Positions 53,059 through 62,746 of a stretch of DNA of 64,000 bases are shown piece by piece. A program made the translations under genes and the position numbers. The notes below the pieces were generated by a model. That model was not told the DNA's origin. It ran no database searches and worked only from the letters and a program-made list of their open reading frames with translations. The stretch is from Marinobacter sp. LA51. Lineage in GTDB: Bacteria > Pseudomonadota > Gammaproteobacteria > Pseudomonadales > Oleiphilaceae. The first letter of the stretch is position 1, and every line of letters starts with the position of its first letter. Location: positions 1,426,001 through 1,490,000 of the forward strand of contig NZ_AP028070.1 of the NCBI RefSeq assembly GCF_030297175.1, in the 5' to 3' direction.

Positions 53059-53753
53059 GTGCGTCACAGCTACCCCTGGGTATCAAACTTCGGGACGATG
53101 CCCGATTTGGCAACTTCCACGGTGATCGTAACGCCGATGCCGCCTCACGTTTGAAGGCGGTCTGTAGTCAGCCCCGCGGGATTCCGGTGGTGGTCATCTG
53201 CGGCGATTCCGATACCGGCAAAAGCCATCTGCTGCAGGCTGCCTGCCACGATGCCGAGCATCGTGGCACTCTGGCCGTGTGCATCAGCATTGCCGAATTG
53301 GAGCCTTTCGGCCCCGAGGCTTTGGCCGGGCTCGATGGCGCCGACGTTATCTGTCTCGACGACCTTGATCGCATCGCTGGCCAGCCGGCCTGGGAAGAGG
53401 CGGTCTTTCATCTTTACAATCGGGTTCAGGATCGCGGTGGGCTGCTCATCGTGAGCTTGTCCGAGGTGCCGACAGCAGCGCCATTCAAACTTCCTGACCT
53501 GGTGTCCAGACTTTCCCACGGATTGCTGATCCAGCTTGGTATCTACCGTGATGGTGACCGTCTGCGCATCCTTATGGCCCGTGCCGAGCAGCGCGGCCTG
53601 GTGATCGGGGACGACGTTGCCACCTTTATTATGCGGCGCGCACCGCGCCGGCTTGGAGATTTGCTGGCAATTCTGGATACTCTGGATGAGAATTCGCTTC
53701 AGGCTCAGCGCAGGCTGACCATTCCGTTCGTGAAGACCGTGATGGGTTGGTAA
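53055..53753 (+). CDS. hda: DnaA regulatory inactivator Hda
   Basis: 232 aa from a GTG at 53055 overlapping the preceding TGA. The N-terminal SQLPLGIKLRDDARFGNF contains a QLPLG-type clamp-binding motif (residues 5-8), expected for Hda. The DnaA-like AAA+ domain has Walker A CGDSDTGKSHLLQA near residue 54 and Walker B VICLDDLDRI near 97. With the loaded beta clamp it stimulates ATP hydrolysis by DnaA after initiation. Being half the length of DnaA and lacking its DNA-binding domain rules out DnaA itself. Confidence 0.94.
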   Translation: MSASQLPLGIKLRDDARFGNFHGDRNADAASRLKAVCSQPRGIPVVVICGDSDTGKSHLLQAACHDAEHRGTLAVCISIAELEPFGPEALAGLDGADVICLDDLDRIAGQPAWEEAVFHLYNRVQDRGGLLIVSLSEVPTAAPFKLPDLVSRLSHGLLIQLGIYRDGDRLRILMARAEQRGLVIGDDVATFIMRRAPRRLGDLLAILDTLDENSLQAQRRLTIPFVKTVMGW

Positions 53754-53798
53754 ACGGAAGATCGCCCACAACTACAAAGCGTGCAAGGGAGAGACTAG

Positions 53799-54596
53799 AT
53801 GAGACGGGTTGTATTCAATCAAAAAGGCGGCGTTGGTAAATCCAGCATCACCTGTAATTTGGCTGCAATCAGTGCAGCCCGTGGCAAACGGACGCTGGTG
53901 GTGGATCTGGATCCCCAGGGCAACTCTACTCACTACCTGCTGGGCAAGCCCGCCAGTGAGCTGCGAGATACCGTGGCAGACATGCTTGAGCAGACGGTCG
54001 CGTTTACGGTCTTTAACCGCCGCCCGGACGAATTCGTCCATGCCACGCCCTATGACAACCTGTTTGTGATGCCGTCCAGCCCGGAATTGGATTTTCTGGA
54101 GCGAAAGCTTGAGGCCAAGCACAAGATTTACAAGCTGCGTGAAGCACTGAAGAAGCTGGGCGAGAGCTTTGACGCGATCTATATCGATACCGCCCCGGCC
54201 CTGAACTTTTATACCCGGTCGGCGCTGATTGCCGCCCAACGCTGTCTGATTCCGTTCGATTGCGACGATTTCTCGCGTCAGGCGCTGTACAACATCCTGA
54301 ACGAAATCCGTGATCTGCAGGAAGACCACAATGAAGACCTGGTGGTGGAAGGCATTGTTGCCAACCAGTTCCAGCCCCGCGCCAGCCTGCCCAAGCAGCT
54401 GGTTCGTGAGCTGACGGAAGAAGGCCTGCCGGTTCTGCCGGTGCGCCTGTCGAGCTCGGTCAAGATGAAAGAGTCGCACCAGAGCCGTCAGCCACTCATT
54501 CACATGGCGCCCAAGCACCCCCTGACTCGCCAGTACGAAGACCTGTTCAGTGTACTGCACGGCGAGACGGTGGAACTGGCGCCCCTGGCCGATTAG
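53799..54596 (+). CDS. ParA-family ATPase (orphan)
   Basis: 265 aa. Deviant Walker A NQKGGVGKSSITCNLA at residues 7-22, switch region VDLDPQGNSTHYLLG near 38, and IYIDTAPALNFYTRSAL near 128. There is no N-terminal DNA-binding domain and no parB next to it, unlike chromosome-partition pairs. Such orphan ParA proteins position other cargos, for example chemotaxis clusters, pili or replication factors. The target here is unknown. It is 45 nt after hda and 12 nt before yqcC. Confidence 0.88.
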   Translation: MRRVVFNQKGGVGKSSITCNLAAISAARGKRTLVVDLDPQGNSTHYLLGKPASELRDTVADMLEQTVAFTVFNRRPDEFVHATPYDNLFVMPSSPELDFLERKLEAKHKIYKLREALKKLGESFDAIYIDTAPALNFYTRSALIAAQRCLIPFDCDDFSRQALYNILNEIRDLQEDHNEDLVVEGIVANQFQPRASLPKQLVRELTEEGLPVLPVRLSSSVKMKESHQSRQPLIHMAPKHPLTRQYEDLFSVLHGETVELAPLAD

Positions 54597-54608
54597 AGAA
54601 GACCCGCC

Positions 54609-54944
54609 ATGACCGAACCGCGAGACCACATAGGGCAGGTTGCCGACAGCCTGCTACAGATCGAGATGGAACTGCGACAGCTTGGCCTATGGGAGGCCGA
54701 GAGGCCATCTCCGGAAGCGTTGCAGAGTACCCAGCCGTTCTGTATCGACACTCTGGAATTTACCCAGTGGCTGCAGTTCGTGTTTGTGGCGCGGATGAAG
54801 GTGATTGTCGAGAAAGGGCACGCCTTGCCGGAAGTTTCCGGCATGGCGCCCATGGCTGAAGAGTATTTTCGTCCTCGGCCTGAATCCGGTAAGGGCCTGA
54901 TCCAGGCTCTTGAGGAAATCGATCAGCTTCTGTCTGGAAGCTGA
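54609..54944 (+). CDS. YqcC-family protein (DUF446)
   Basis: 111 aa, soluble and helical. LLQIEMELRQLGLWEAERPSPEALQSTQPF and DTLEFTQWLQFVFVARM (in parts) match the YqcC family: Trp-rich, with FCIDTLEFTQWLQFV as its core. The function is unknown. It ends 21 nt before the convergent nadC stop. Confidence 0.88.
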   Translation: MTEPRDHIGQVADSLLQIEMELRQLGLWEAERPSPEALQSTQPFCIDTLEFTQWLQFVFVARMKVIVEKGHALPEVSGMAPMAEEYFRPRPESGKGLIQALEEIDQLLSGS

Positions 54945-54965
54945 TCAGTCCCGGCGCATAGCCAA

Positions 54966-55901
<936 letters not shown>

Positions 55902-56029
55902 CTAAACTGTGAACAGCGTCTGATCTAAACAAAAGGTGACAAAATCTGACACAAGCTGACGTGGGCAGCTCGTATGATGAGGTGATAGTACACGTTACGC
56001 ATTCGCGCGATCAGACCCGGAGCAGTTCA

Positions 56030-58390
56030 ATGGCGCAGGATAACAAGATTGTCAGTTTGGTCGGCCAGAAGCCGCTACAGCGATTTTCGCTGCCGGCGGC
56101 GCTGGTTCGATTACGTGACGCATCGGGTCAGTCGCTGCAGAAAGTCCTGGCAAATTTCTTCGATCAGGCAGACGATGCCCTGTTTGAACTGGCCGATCGT
56201 GCCGCCACCAATGTTGACCAGACAGTCTACTTCGACGCCATGCGTGAACTCCGGTTGCAGCGCAAGGCAATGGTCGTATCGGTTTTGCAGTATGTCAGCC
56301 AGGCCTTCAATGATATTGGCAAGTTTAAACCGCGCCAGTCCTCAGGGGTGCTCGGTGGGGTGGATCAGGATTCCCTCAGCCTGTTGGATCATTCCCAGCT
56401 CGAACAACAGGTTGCCGTCGATAATCTGGTCAACAAGTTACGCAATCGCTATTCCGAGCAGATTCGCCTGCTGTTAGTGCGGGTCAGCCACCTGATCCCC
56501 AAAGTGGATCTGGCGGACAACCAGATGCCATTGAGTCCGGAGGTGATATGCGGCGGTGTGGCCGAAGCTTGTGCCGATCTGGATATTGATATCCGGGCCA
56601 AGCTTGTCGTGCTGAAGATGTTCGATCGCCTGTTAGCCGATACCCTGGGTGATTTTTATCAGGAAGCCAATCGCACCCTTGTAGCGGAAGGCGTTCTGCC
56701 GGACATGAAGCGAGCACCGGTGGGGCAGTCTGGTCCCAGTCAGGGGGGAGGTCCTAATGTTGGTGCTCAGGCCAGTATGGCACCAAATGGCGGAGTTTCG
56801 AGGGCCGGACAGCAAAATGGTGTGGCGCCCCCGAGCCGGGGCGATGTGCCTCGTGTTGACATGGGCGGGTACAGTGAACAGTTTGCACCGCGCGCAACCT
56901 TTTCAGAACTGAGCGCACTGTTGCATCAGGGCGGCGGGGCCTGGGGGAATCGCACACTGGGGCCGAGTGAAGGGCATCTGGATACCGATGGTCTGATGGC
57001 CCGGTTGAGCGAGGTTCAGGCCACGTGTGGCCAGTGGGGCGAAGGTCAGGTCGTTGCGTTGAATGATCAGCTGGCCCCGGTTCTCACAGCCAGTAATGGC
57101 AATTCCTTCGAAGTCGGGCAGATCGACAACGACGTCATCAATCTGGTGTCCATGCTGTTCGATTTTATTCTGGAAGATCGCCAGCTCCATCCAGTGATGA
57201 AATCCTTGATCGGGCGGTTGCAGATTCCAGTCTTAAAGGTTGCCCTGAGTGACCGGAACTTCTTTAACCGTGGCGGTCACCCGGTTCGCAAGCTGCTGAA
57301 TGAACTTGCGATGTCAGCCATTGGCTGGGCCGAGAAACGCTCCGGGCAGCGTGATCCACTGCGAGACAAGATTGAATCGGTGGTCGAGCGAATCCTGCAT
57401 GAGTTCACCGACAACGTCGGCCTGTTCGAGGAGCTGCTGGACGAATTCAGCCATTTCATGGATCTCGACCGTCGTCGACGTGAGTTGGTGGAGCAGCGGC
57501 TGCGCGATGCCGAAGAGGGGCGTGCCAAGCAGGAGCAGGCCGCTGACGCCGCCAACGGTGTGGTGGATGCCCTGCTTGCCGATCGAGACGTGCCGGCACC
57601 GGTTAGCGAACTACTTCGAGTTGCCTGGAACAAATACCTGCAATGGGTAGTGCTGCGTGAAGGTGTCGAAAGTGAGCGCTGGGCCCAGGCCCGGGCGCTG
57701 ACCGAGCGCCTGGTGTGGAGCGTTGACCCCCATCCGGTCACCGAGACCACCCGCGGTGATTTGCTGAGGGCAATTCCGACCATCGTTGACGAATTGCGTC
57801 AGGCACTGCAGGAGATTTCCTGGGATCCGTTTGCCACCGATTCGGCAATTCGTGACCTGGAGCTGGTGCACGTGGATGTGTTCCAGAAATTGGTCACGGC
57901 GCCTGCCCGGTCCGAAGCGGCGATAGTAACGCCGGTTGAGCCCGAATCTTTTGTAGAGTCTGAACCATTTGCCGAGACTGGGTCGGAAGAGGCGAGGGCA
58001 GATGCTGCCGCCGGAGCTGAGTCTCTGCCGCAGGTAACTCAGAGCACGGTAACTGAAGTCGACAACGCACCGGTGACGCCAGAAGTGGCCGAGCCCAAAC
58101 CGGAGGTGGCCGAGGAATGGCTCAAGCGTGCGGATGGCCTGAGAGTTGGCTCCTGGATTGAACTGTCCAGAGATGGCACCAAGGTGCGCTGCAAGTTGGC
58201 GGCGTTCATCAAGGCCACCGGCAAGTATATCTTTGTTAATCGCAGCGGCGCCAAGGTAGCGGAGTATCACCGCGAGAGCCTGGCAGAAGCCATGGCTGCC
58301 AGCGAGATCACCCTGCTGGACGACGGCCTGATTTTCGACCGGGCCCTCGAATCCATCATCGATAACCTGCGCAGCAGCCGCAAGGATTGA
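56030..58390 (+). CDS. DUF1631 protein
   Basis: 786 aa from the ATG at 56030 with GGAG upstream. It matches DUF1631, a large family sometimes mislabelled thymidine phosphorylase. It is mainly helical, with a Gly/Gln/Pro-rich break at about residues 230-285, a charged helix near 490-520, an acidic linker near 640-690, and a compact C-terminal domain (EEWLKRADGLRVGSWIEL onward) that resembles a PilZ-like beta barrel. No enzymatic motif is visible. It is divergent from nadC. Confidence 0.85.
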   Translation: MAQDNKIVSLVGQKPLQRFSLPAALVRLRDASGQSLQKVLANFFDQADDALFELADRAATNVDQTVYFDAMRELRLQRKAMVVSVLQYVSQAFNDIGKFKPRQSSGVLGGVDQDSLSLLDHSQLEQQVAVDNLVNKLRNRYSEQIRLLLVRVSHLIPKVDLADNQMPLSPEVICGGVAEACADLDIDIRAKLVVLKMFDRLLADTLGDFYQEANRTLVAEGVLPDMKRAPVGQSGPSQGGGPNVGAQASMAPNGGVSRAGQQNGVAPPSRGDVPRVDMGGYSEQFAPRATFSELSALLHQGGGAWGNRTLGPSEGHLDTDGLMARLSEVQATCGQWGEGQVVALNDQLAPVLTASNGNSFEVGQIDNDVINLVSMLFDFILEDRQLHPVMKSLIGRLQIPVLKVALSDRNFFNRGGHPVRKLLNELAMSAIGWAEKRSGQRDPLRDKIESVVERILHEFTDNVGLFEELLDEFSHFMDLDRRRRELVEQRLRDAEEGRAKQEQAADAANGVVDALLADRDVPAPVSELLRVAWNKYLQWVVLREGVESERWAQARALTERLVWSVDPHPVTETTRGDLLRAIPTIVDELRQALQEISWDPFATDSAIRDLELVHVDVFQKLVTAPARSEAAIVTPVEPESFVESEPFAETGSEEARADAAAGAESLPQVTQSTVTEVDNAPVTPEVAEPKPEVAEEWLKRADGLRVGSWIELSRDGTKVRCKLAAFIKATGKYIFVNRSGAKVAEYHRESLAEAMAASEITLLDDGLIFDRALESIIDNLRSSRKD

Positions 58391-58434
58391 AGTCGTCCTG
58401 CCAGTCGTAGCCAAGCAGGCGTCTTTGTGCTTCA

Positions 58435-58460
58435 ATCAGGGCATCCTGTAATGCCCTGAT
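58435..58460 (+). terminator. Hairpin between the DUF1631 gene and ampD
   Basis: ATCAGGGCAT (58435-58444) pairs perfectly with ATGCCCTGAT (58451-58460) around a 6-nt loop. No T-tract follows. It ends 15 nt before the ampD TTG start. Confidence 0.5.
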
Positions 58461-58475
58461 ACCTTTGGATTTACC

Positions 58476-59096
58476 TTGCCGCACTCAGACGCTATACCAC
58501 CCAGACAGGTCGTTTCCGACCAAGCCACTACGACACTCCGCGAGACCGGGAGGCTGCCCGAGGCCCACTGGCGTCCTTCTCCCAATTTCGGCCCGCGCCC
58601 CGATGGTGCCTCGGTTTCGCTATTGGTGGTGCACAACATCAGCTTGCCACCAGGTCAGTTTGGCGGGCCAGAGATTGAGGACTTCTTCTGCAACCGGCTT
58701 GACCACACGGCCCACCCTTACTTCGAAACCATCGCCGGTATGCAGGTGTCGGCTCATGCCCTGATCCGCCGGGATGGCTCGCTGGTGCAGTTTGTCAGCC
58801 TGCTTGATCGCGCCTGGCATGCTGGTCGCTCCAGTTTTCAGGGCGAGGAGGAGTGCAATGATTTCTCTATTGGAATTGAGCTTGAGGGCACCGATGACGT
58901 GCCCTACACCGAAGACCAGTATCGCCAGTTGGCCGCTACGGCTCACTTGATCATGGCCGCCTGGCCCGAGATCACGCCAGAGCGGCTGACCGGTCATTGC
59001 GACATTGCCCCGGGCCGCAAGACCGATCCGGGGCCGGCTTTCGACTGGTCCCATTTTCGCGCCGTGCTGGCCAACGCAGCAGTCGCCGGGGAGTGA
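58476..59096 (+). CDS. ampD: 1,6-anhydro-N-acetylmuramyl-L-alanine amidase AmpD
   Basis: 206 aa from a TTG at 58476, the only usable start before the conserved domain; an in-frame stop lies at 58449. Zinc ligands are in LLVVHNISLPPG (His near residue 53), AWHAG and TGHCDIAPGRKTDPGPAFDW near 170 (His and Asp). The cytoplasmic enzyme removes the peptide from anhydro-muropeptides during wall recycling and so keeps ampC-type beta-lactamase induction low. ampE follows 6 nt later. Confidence 0.94.
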   Translation: MPHSDAIPPRQVVSDQATTTLRETGRLPEAHWRPSPNFGPRPDGASVSLLVVHNISLPPGQFGGPEIEDFFCNRLDHTAHPYFETIAGMQVSAHALIRRDGSLVQFVSLLDRAWHAGRSSFQGEEECNDFSIGIELEGTDDVPYTEDQYRQLAATAHLIMAAWPEITPERLTGHCDIAPGRKTDPGPAFDWSHFRAVLANAAVAGE

Positions 59097-59102
59097 CGCT
59101 TC

Positions 59103-59990
59103 ATGGTTTTGATTGTTTTTCTGCTTGCCTACCTGATTCGACGCCAGCTTGACACCAACAACCGACTTACCGCTGACAAGCTTTGGCGGCACTGGTTTCA
59201 TCGCGCCGACACGGTGAAAGCCGGGCATGAGACCAGCGTAATTGGCGGCCTGATGCTGGTTGTCCTGCCGGCGCTGGTAGCAGGGCTGGGCATTTTCGCG
59301 CTGGACGCGATTGGCTGGCAAATTGCGGGCTACCCCCTGGAAATCCTGATTCTGGTGTTATTGATGGGTGCTCCGGGCTGGAACACCGTGCTTCGCGCTT
59401 ACTCCATGTCCTGGCGCCGGGGTGATATGCAGGCGGCCTGGCGCAATGTTGAGGATCGCCTGCCAGCAGACGAGCGGGGTGCAGCCTTGTCACCGGATGC
59501 CTTGCACCTTTCGGTGGCTCGGGTGTTCATGGTCACCGTCTTCCAGCGCTTTTTCCTGATTGCCTTCTGGTACGTGGTTGGTGGCATAGGGCTGGCGGTC
59601 TTGGCCAGGGGCATGGTGGCCTTGGCTGAGCAATGGCCACGGGCAGCAGCGCGGCCACGGTATCAACGTTACGCGGAGATTCTGGCCTGGATTCCGGTAC
59701 GGATGTTGTCGGTCACCTTCGGGATCGCCGGGGATCTGGCCGGTTGGCTCAGGGAGTCGCCGGATGGCGCGAGGCGATTGCACAAAAATGTTGCCGACAC
59801 CCTCATGATTTCCGCTAACGGGTCGTTAACCGGGTATGCGTTGGATCCGAATCGGTTCTCGCAGATGCACCCGGAGGAGTGGGCCGATTTCGGCGGCCGA
59901 AGCCTGAGTGCCATCCGAGATTTGCTGAATCGCAGCATGCTGGTCTGGATCTGTGCGCTGGCGTTGCTGGTTATTTTTGGCATTGCCTAA
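59103..59990 (+). CDS. ampE: AmpE-like membrane protein
   Basis: 295 aa with about four to five membrane segments, starting MVLIVFLLAYLIRRQLDTNN. LLMGAPGWNTVLRAYSMSW near residue 85 and VFQRFFLIAFWYVVGGIGLAVL near 140 match AmpE/CobD-like proteins. It is thought to be an accessory factor of the ampD recycling locus, with no proven activity. The pair ampD-ampE is conserved. Confidence 0.88.
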   Translation: MVLIVFLLAYLIRRQLDTNNRLTADKLWRHWFHRADTVKAGHETSVIGGLMLVVLPALVAGLGIFALDAIGWQIAGYPLEILILVLLMGAPGWNTVLRAYSMSWRRGDMQAAWRNVEDRLPADERGAALSPDALHLSVARVFMVTVFQRFFLIAFWYVVGGIGLAVLARGMVALAEQWPRAAARPRYQRYAEILAWIPVRMLSVTFGIAGDLAGWLRESPDGARRLHKNVADTLMISANGSLTGYALDPNRFSQMHPEEWADFGGRSLSAIRDLLNRSMLVWICALALLVIFGIA

Positions 59991-60036
59991 CGGCAGTAGG
60001 GTCAAAGACATAACATTTTAAAACAACAAATAATGC

Positions 60037-60063
60037 TCAAGGTTCTAGTGCCTTAGACGATAA
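60037..60063 (+). promoter_or_regulatory. Candidate sigma-28 (FliA) promoter
   Basis: TCAAGGTT (60037-60044), an 11-nt spacer and GACGATAA (60056-60063), one base from the GCCGATAA -10 consensus in the second half and close to TAAAGTTT in the first. It is directly upstream of a chemoreceptor gene, the usual target class. Confidence 0.6.
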
Positions 60064-60116
60064 TACCAAATAAGAACCAACGTTCATTTGTTGAACAGCC
60101 AACAAGCAGAGTGACC

Positions 60117-62147
60117 ATGAACCAACTCATTTATCCCGCCATAGCACTGATGAATCGGCTGCCCATGGTGTATAAATTCAGCCTGATCAGCATTCTTTTC
60201 CTGTTGCCCATTGGTGGGCTGTCCTGGCTGGTCATGTCGCAGCTGAATCAATCCGTGCAGACCATGACCCGCGGTGTCGAAGGCCTTGAGCAGCTGCGTA
60301 AGGCTGAACAATTGCTCTCTTCTACCATGGCGTATCGGGATTACCGTGCTCCCGGCATCCTCAAGAACGAAGACGAACTGATTTCTGCCTCCGAAGAAGC
60401 GGCCGACACCGTCGACGCTACTCTTGAGTCTATGCTGGCGGAAGAGCGCTCGTTCGACGCATCCGGTTCCTGGGCGGAGCAGGTGACGGCTCTCCAGCAG
60501 GATTGGGAAGCCCTGCGCGCTGATGACAATTACCAGGGCAACATCGATCCCCAGTTCAAGTACTACCAGGAATTCGTCCAGAAAGTAGTGGCGTTGCTAC
60601 CGGCCACTGTTGAAATTTCCGGCCTGGGGCAGGACTCCTCCCGACAGAACCAGTTACTGTTGGGACTGGTCCGCGAGGCGCTGCCCGAAGCCCGCAGTGT
60701 CATCGGTCAGGCCCGTTCTTACGGCAGCTTTGCCCTGGTCGAAGGCCAGGTCGGTTACGCCCTGAGCGAGGTGCTGAACAGTATCTATGATCGCTTGACC
60801 AACCGTGCCTCCCTGCTTGAACCGGCGTTGTCGGTGGCCTCCGAGGCCTCTGGCCAGTTGTCCGAAGAAGCCGGTAACAGCATCGATCAGGTCAATGAGA
60901 GTTTGATTGTGGTGCGCGACCTGCTTGAGCTGAACGTGATTTCACCCATGCGCCTTGAAATGCCCTGGCAGGAATACGACGGTCGGATTCGTGCACAGCT
61001 TGATAGCTACGACGAGCTGACCCTGGCCATCTTTAATGTGGTGGAGGCCAACCTGTCCTCGCGTCTTGAGCAAGAGGTCAATCAGCGTCGGCTGATCGTG
61101 GTGGCCCTGATCGCGATCCTGCTGGTGGTGGTCTACCTGTACGTGGGTTTCTTCATGTCGGTGCGCAACGCCATCAACCGCTTTACCGAGGCGGCCCGGA
61201 ATGTGGCGGCAGGCGATATGACCACGCACATTCAGTTGCGTAACCAGGATGAATTGGGTGAGCTGACCGATGAATTCAACAGCATGACCGACCGTATTGC
61301 CGAGCTGATCCGCTCGGTCAGTCGCACCACCGGCGACGTCGACCAGCAGGCGAGTCGGGTGAACGAGACCGCGGCAGCCAACAGCAGCGCGGTGGCTCGT
61401 CAGATGGAGGAAAGTGGCCAGATCAATGAGGCCATGAACCAGATGGTGAGCGCGGTCAACGAAGTGACTGAAAGCGCCCACCGGGTGGCGGACAGCGCCG
61501 GTACCGCCGAAAGCGATACCGAGACCGGGCGGAAGGTGGTGGCTGACACTGTCGAAACCATCAACCGACTGGCGACGGAGATTTCCGGAGCGGTTGACGT
61601 GATCAATCGGGTTAGCCACGACAGCGATAACATCAGCCAGGTACTGGTAGAGATCAAAGCAATCGCCGAGCAGACCAACCTGTTGGCGTTGAACGCGGCC
61701 ATTGAGGCAGCTCGGGCGGGTGAGCAAGGTCGCGGTTTCGCGGTGGTAGCCGACGAGGTTCGGTCACTGTCTCAGCGTACTCATAAATCCACGGAAGAAA
61801 TCGAGGGTATGATCTCGCGGCTGCAGAGCGGCGTTAAGGACGCAGTGTCGGCGATGACCAACAGCCGGGATGTGACCGAGAAAACTGTGACCAAGTCCGG
61901 CGAGGTCACCGAGGCGCTTGATCGCATTGCCCAGGGTATATCGACTATCGTGGACATGAGCCATCAGATCGCCCAGGCGGCGGAAGAGCAGTCAGCGGTC
62001 GCCAAGGATGTAAACGCCAGCGTTGAACAGATTGGCGAGCTGGGCCAGACTACGGCGGCCAATGCCGAGGAAACCCTGGGCTCATCCCGGGAGATGTCTG
62101 AGCTGACCGCTTCGCTTCAGCGTTTGGTGGAAGCATTCAAGGTATAA
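60117..62147 (+). CDS. Methyl-accepting chemotaxis protein
   Basis: 676 aa from the ATG at 60117; a GTG at 60111 is possible. Membrane helix 1 lies at about residues 20-42 and helix 2 at about 325-347, enclosing a 280-residue periplasmic sensor of largely helical character. A HAMP domain follows (about 348-400, with [19 protein letters not shown]). The cytoplasmic signalling tip is [29 protein letters not shown] (in part) near 525. There is no C-terminal CheR-binding pentapeptide. The ligand is unknown. Confidence 0.94.
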   Translation: MNQLIYPAIALMNRLPMVYKFSLISILFLLPIGGLSWLVMSQLNQSVQTMTRGVEGLEQLRKAEQLLSSTMAYRDYRAPGILKNEDELISASEEAADTVDATLESMLAEERSFDASGSWAEQVTALQQDWEALRADDNYQGNIDPQFKYYQEFVQKVVALLPATVEISGLGQDSSRQNQLLLGLVREALPEARSVIGQARSYGSFALVEGQVGYALSEVLNSIYDRLTNRASLLEPALSVASEASGQLSEEAGNSIDQVNESLIVVRDLLELNVISPMRLEMPWQEYDGRIRAQLDSYDELTLAIFNVVEANLSSRLEQEVNQRRLIVVALIAILLVVVYLYVGFFMSVRNAINRFTEAARNVAAGDMTTHIQLRNQDELGELTDEFNSMTDRIAELIRSVSRTTGDVDQQASRVNETAAANSSAVARQMEESGQINEAMNQMVSAVNEVTESAHRVADSAGTAESDTETGRKVVADTVETINRLATEISGAVDVINRVSHDSDNISQVLVEIKAIAEQTNLLALNAAIEAARAGEQGRGFAVVADEVRSLSQRTHKSTEEIEGMISRLQSGVKDAVSAMTNSRDVTEKTVTKSGEVTEALDRIAQGISTIVDMSHQIAQAAEEQSAVAKDVNASVEQIGELGQTTAANAEETLGSSREMSELTASLQRLVEAFKV

Positions 62148-62162
62148 GTTAACTACCGCAAT

Positions 62163-62195
62163 AAAAAATCCGGCCTTAAAGGCCGGATTTTTTTT
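62163..62195. terminator. Bidirectional terminator
   Basis: AAAAAATCCGGCCTT (62163-62177) mirrors AAGGCCGGATTTTTT (62179-62193), with A residues on one side and T residues on the other. It ends both the chemoreceptor gene (plus) and pduO (minus). The pduO stop codon (62176-62178) lies in its loop. Confidence 0.92.
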
Positions 62196-62733
62196 GTTCC
62201 CACATAATCTCTTCCCCGTTTTCCCGTCGTGCCAATACCCGGGCGACAACGAATAACAGGTCCGAAAGCCGGTTCAGATAATGTCTGGATGCGGTGTTGA
62301 TGGAATCCTCGTGCCCCAGGGCAACCACGATGCGCTCAGCGCGGCGGCACACGGCTCGGGCCAGGTGACACTGGGCAGCAGCCGGCGAGCCACCGGGCAG
62401 CACGAAGTTCTTCAGCGGCGGCAGGCCCTCGTTATAGCTGTCCAGGGTCTGTTCCAGCCAGTTGATATGATCTTCGCCAATCACGGTGCTGCCTGGAATG
62501 GCGAATTCACCGCCCAGGTCGAACAGGTGATGCTGAATTCGGCGCAGGCTTTCAATCAACTCATCGTCACTGTCGAGAGTTTCGATCAGTAGGCCGACGT
62601 GGCAGTTCAGCTCGTCGGCGGTGCCCATGGCATCAACCCGTTGGGCATTCTTGGCAATCCGGTTGCCATCAGCCAGGCCGGTCGAGCCATCGTCTCCGGT
62701 TCGGGTGTAGATCTTCGAAAGGCGATTGCCCAT
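62176..62733 (-). CDS. Cob(I)alamin adenosyltransferase, PduO-type
   Basis: 185 aa. The N-terminal KIYTRTGDDGSTGLADGNR binds ATP phosphates; NFVLPGGSPAAAQCHLARAVCRRAER near residue 110 (in part) and LNRLSDLLFVVARVLARR near 155 are PduO/MMAB marks. It attaches the adenosyl group to reduced cobalamin. No cobalamin-dependent enzyme or cob gene is in the window. Its last codons are inside the bidirectional terminator. Confidence 0.93.
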   Translation of the reverse strand: MGNRLSKIYTRTGDDGSTGLADGNRIAKNAQRVDAMGTADELNCHVGLLIETLDSDDELIESLRRIQHHLFDLGGEFAIPGSTVIGEDHINWLEQTLDSYNEGLPPLKNFVLPGGSPAAAQCHLARAVCRRAERIVVALGHEDSINTASRHYLNRLSDLLFVVARVLARRENGEEIMWEQKKSGL

Positions 62734-62746
62734 GGGCGTGCTCCTG

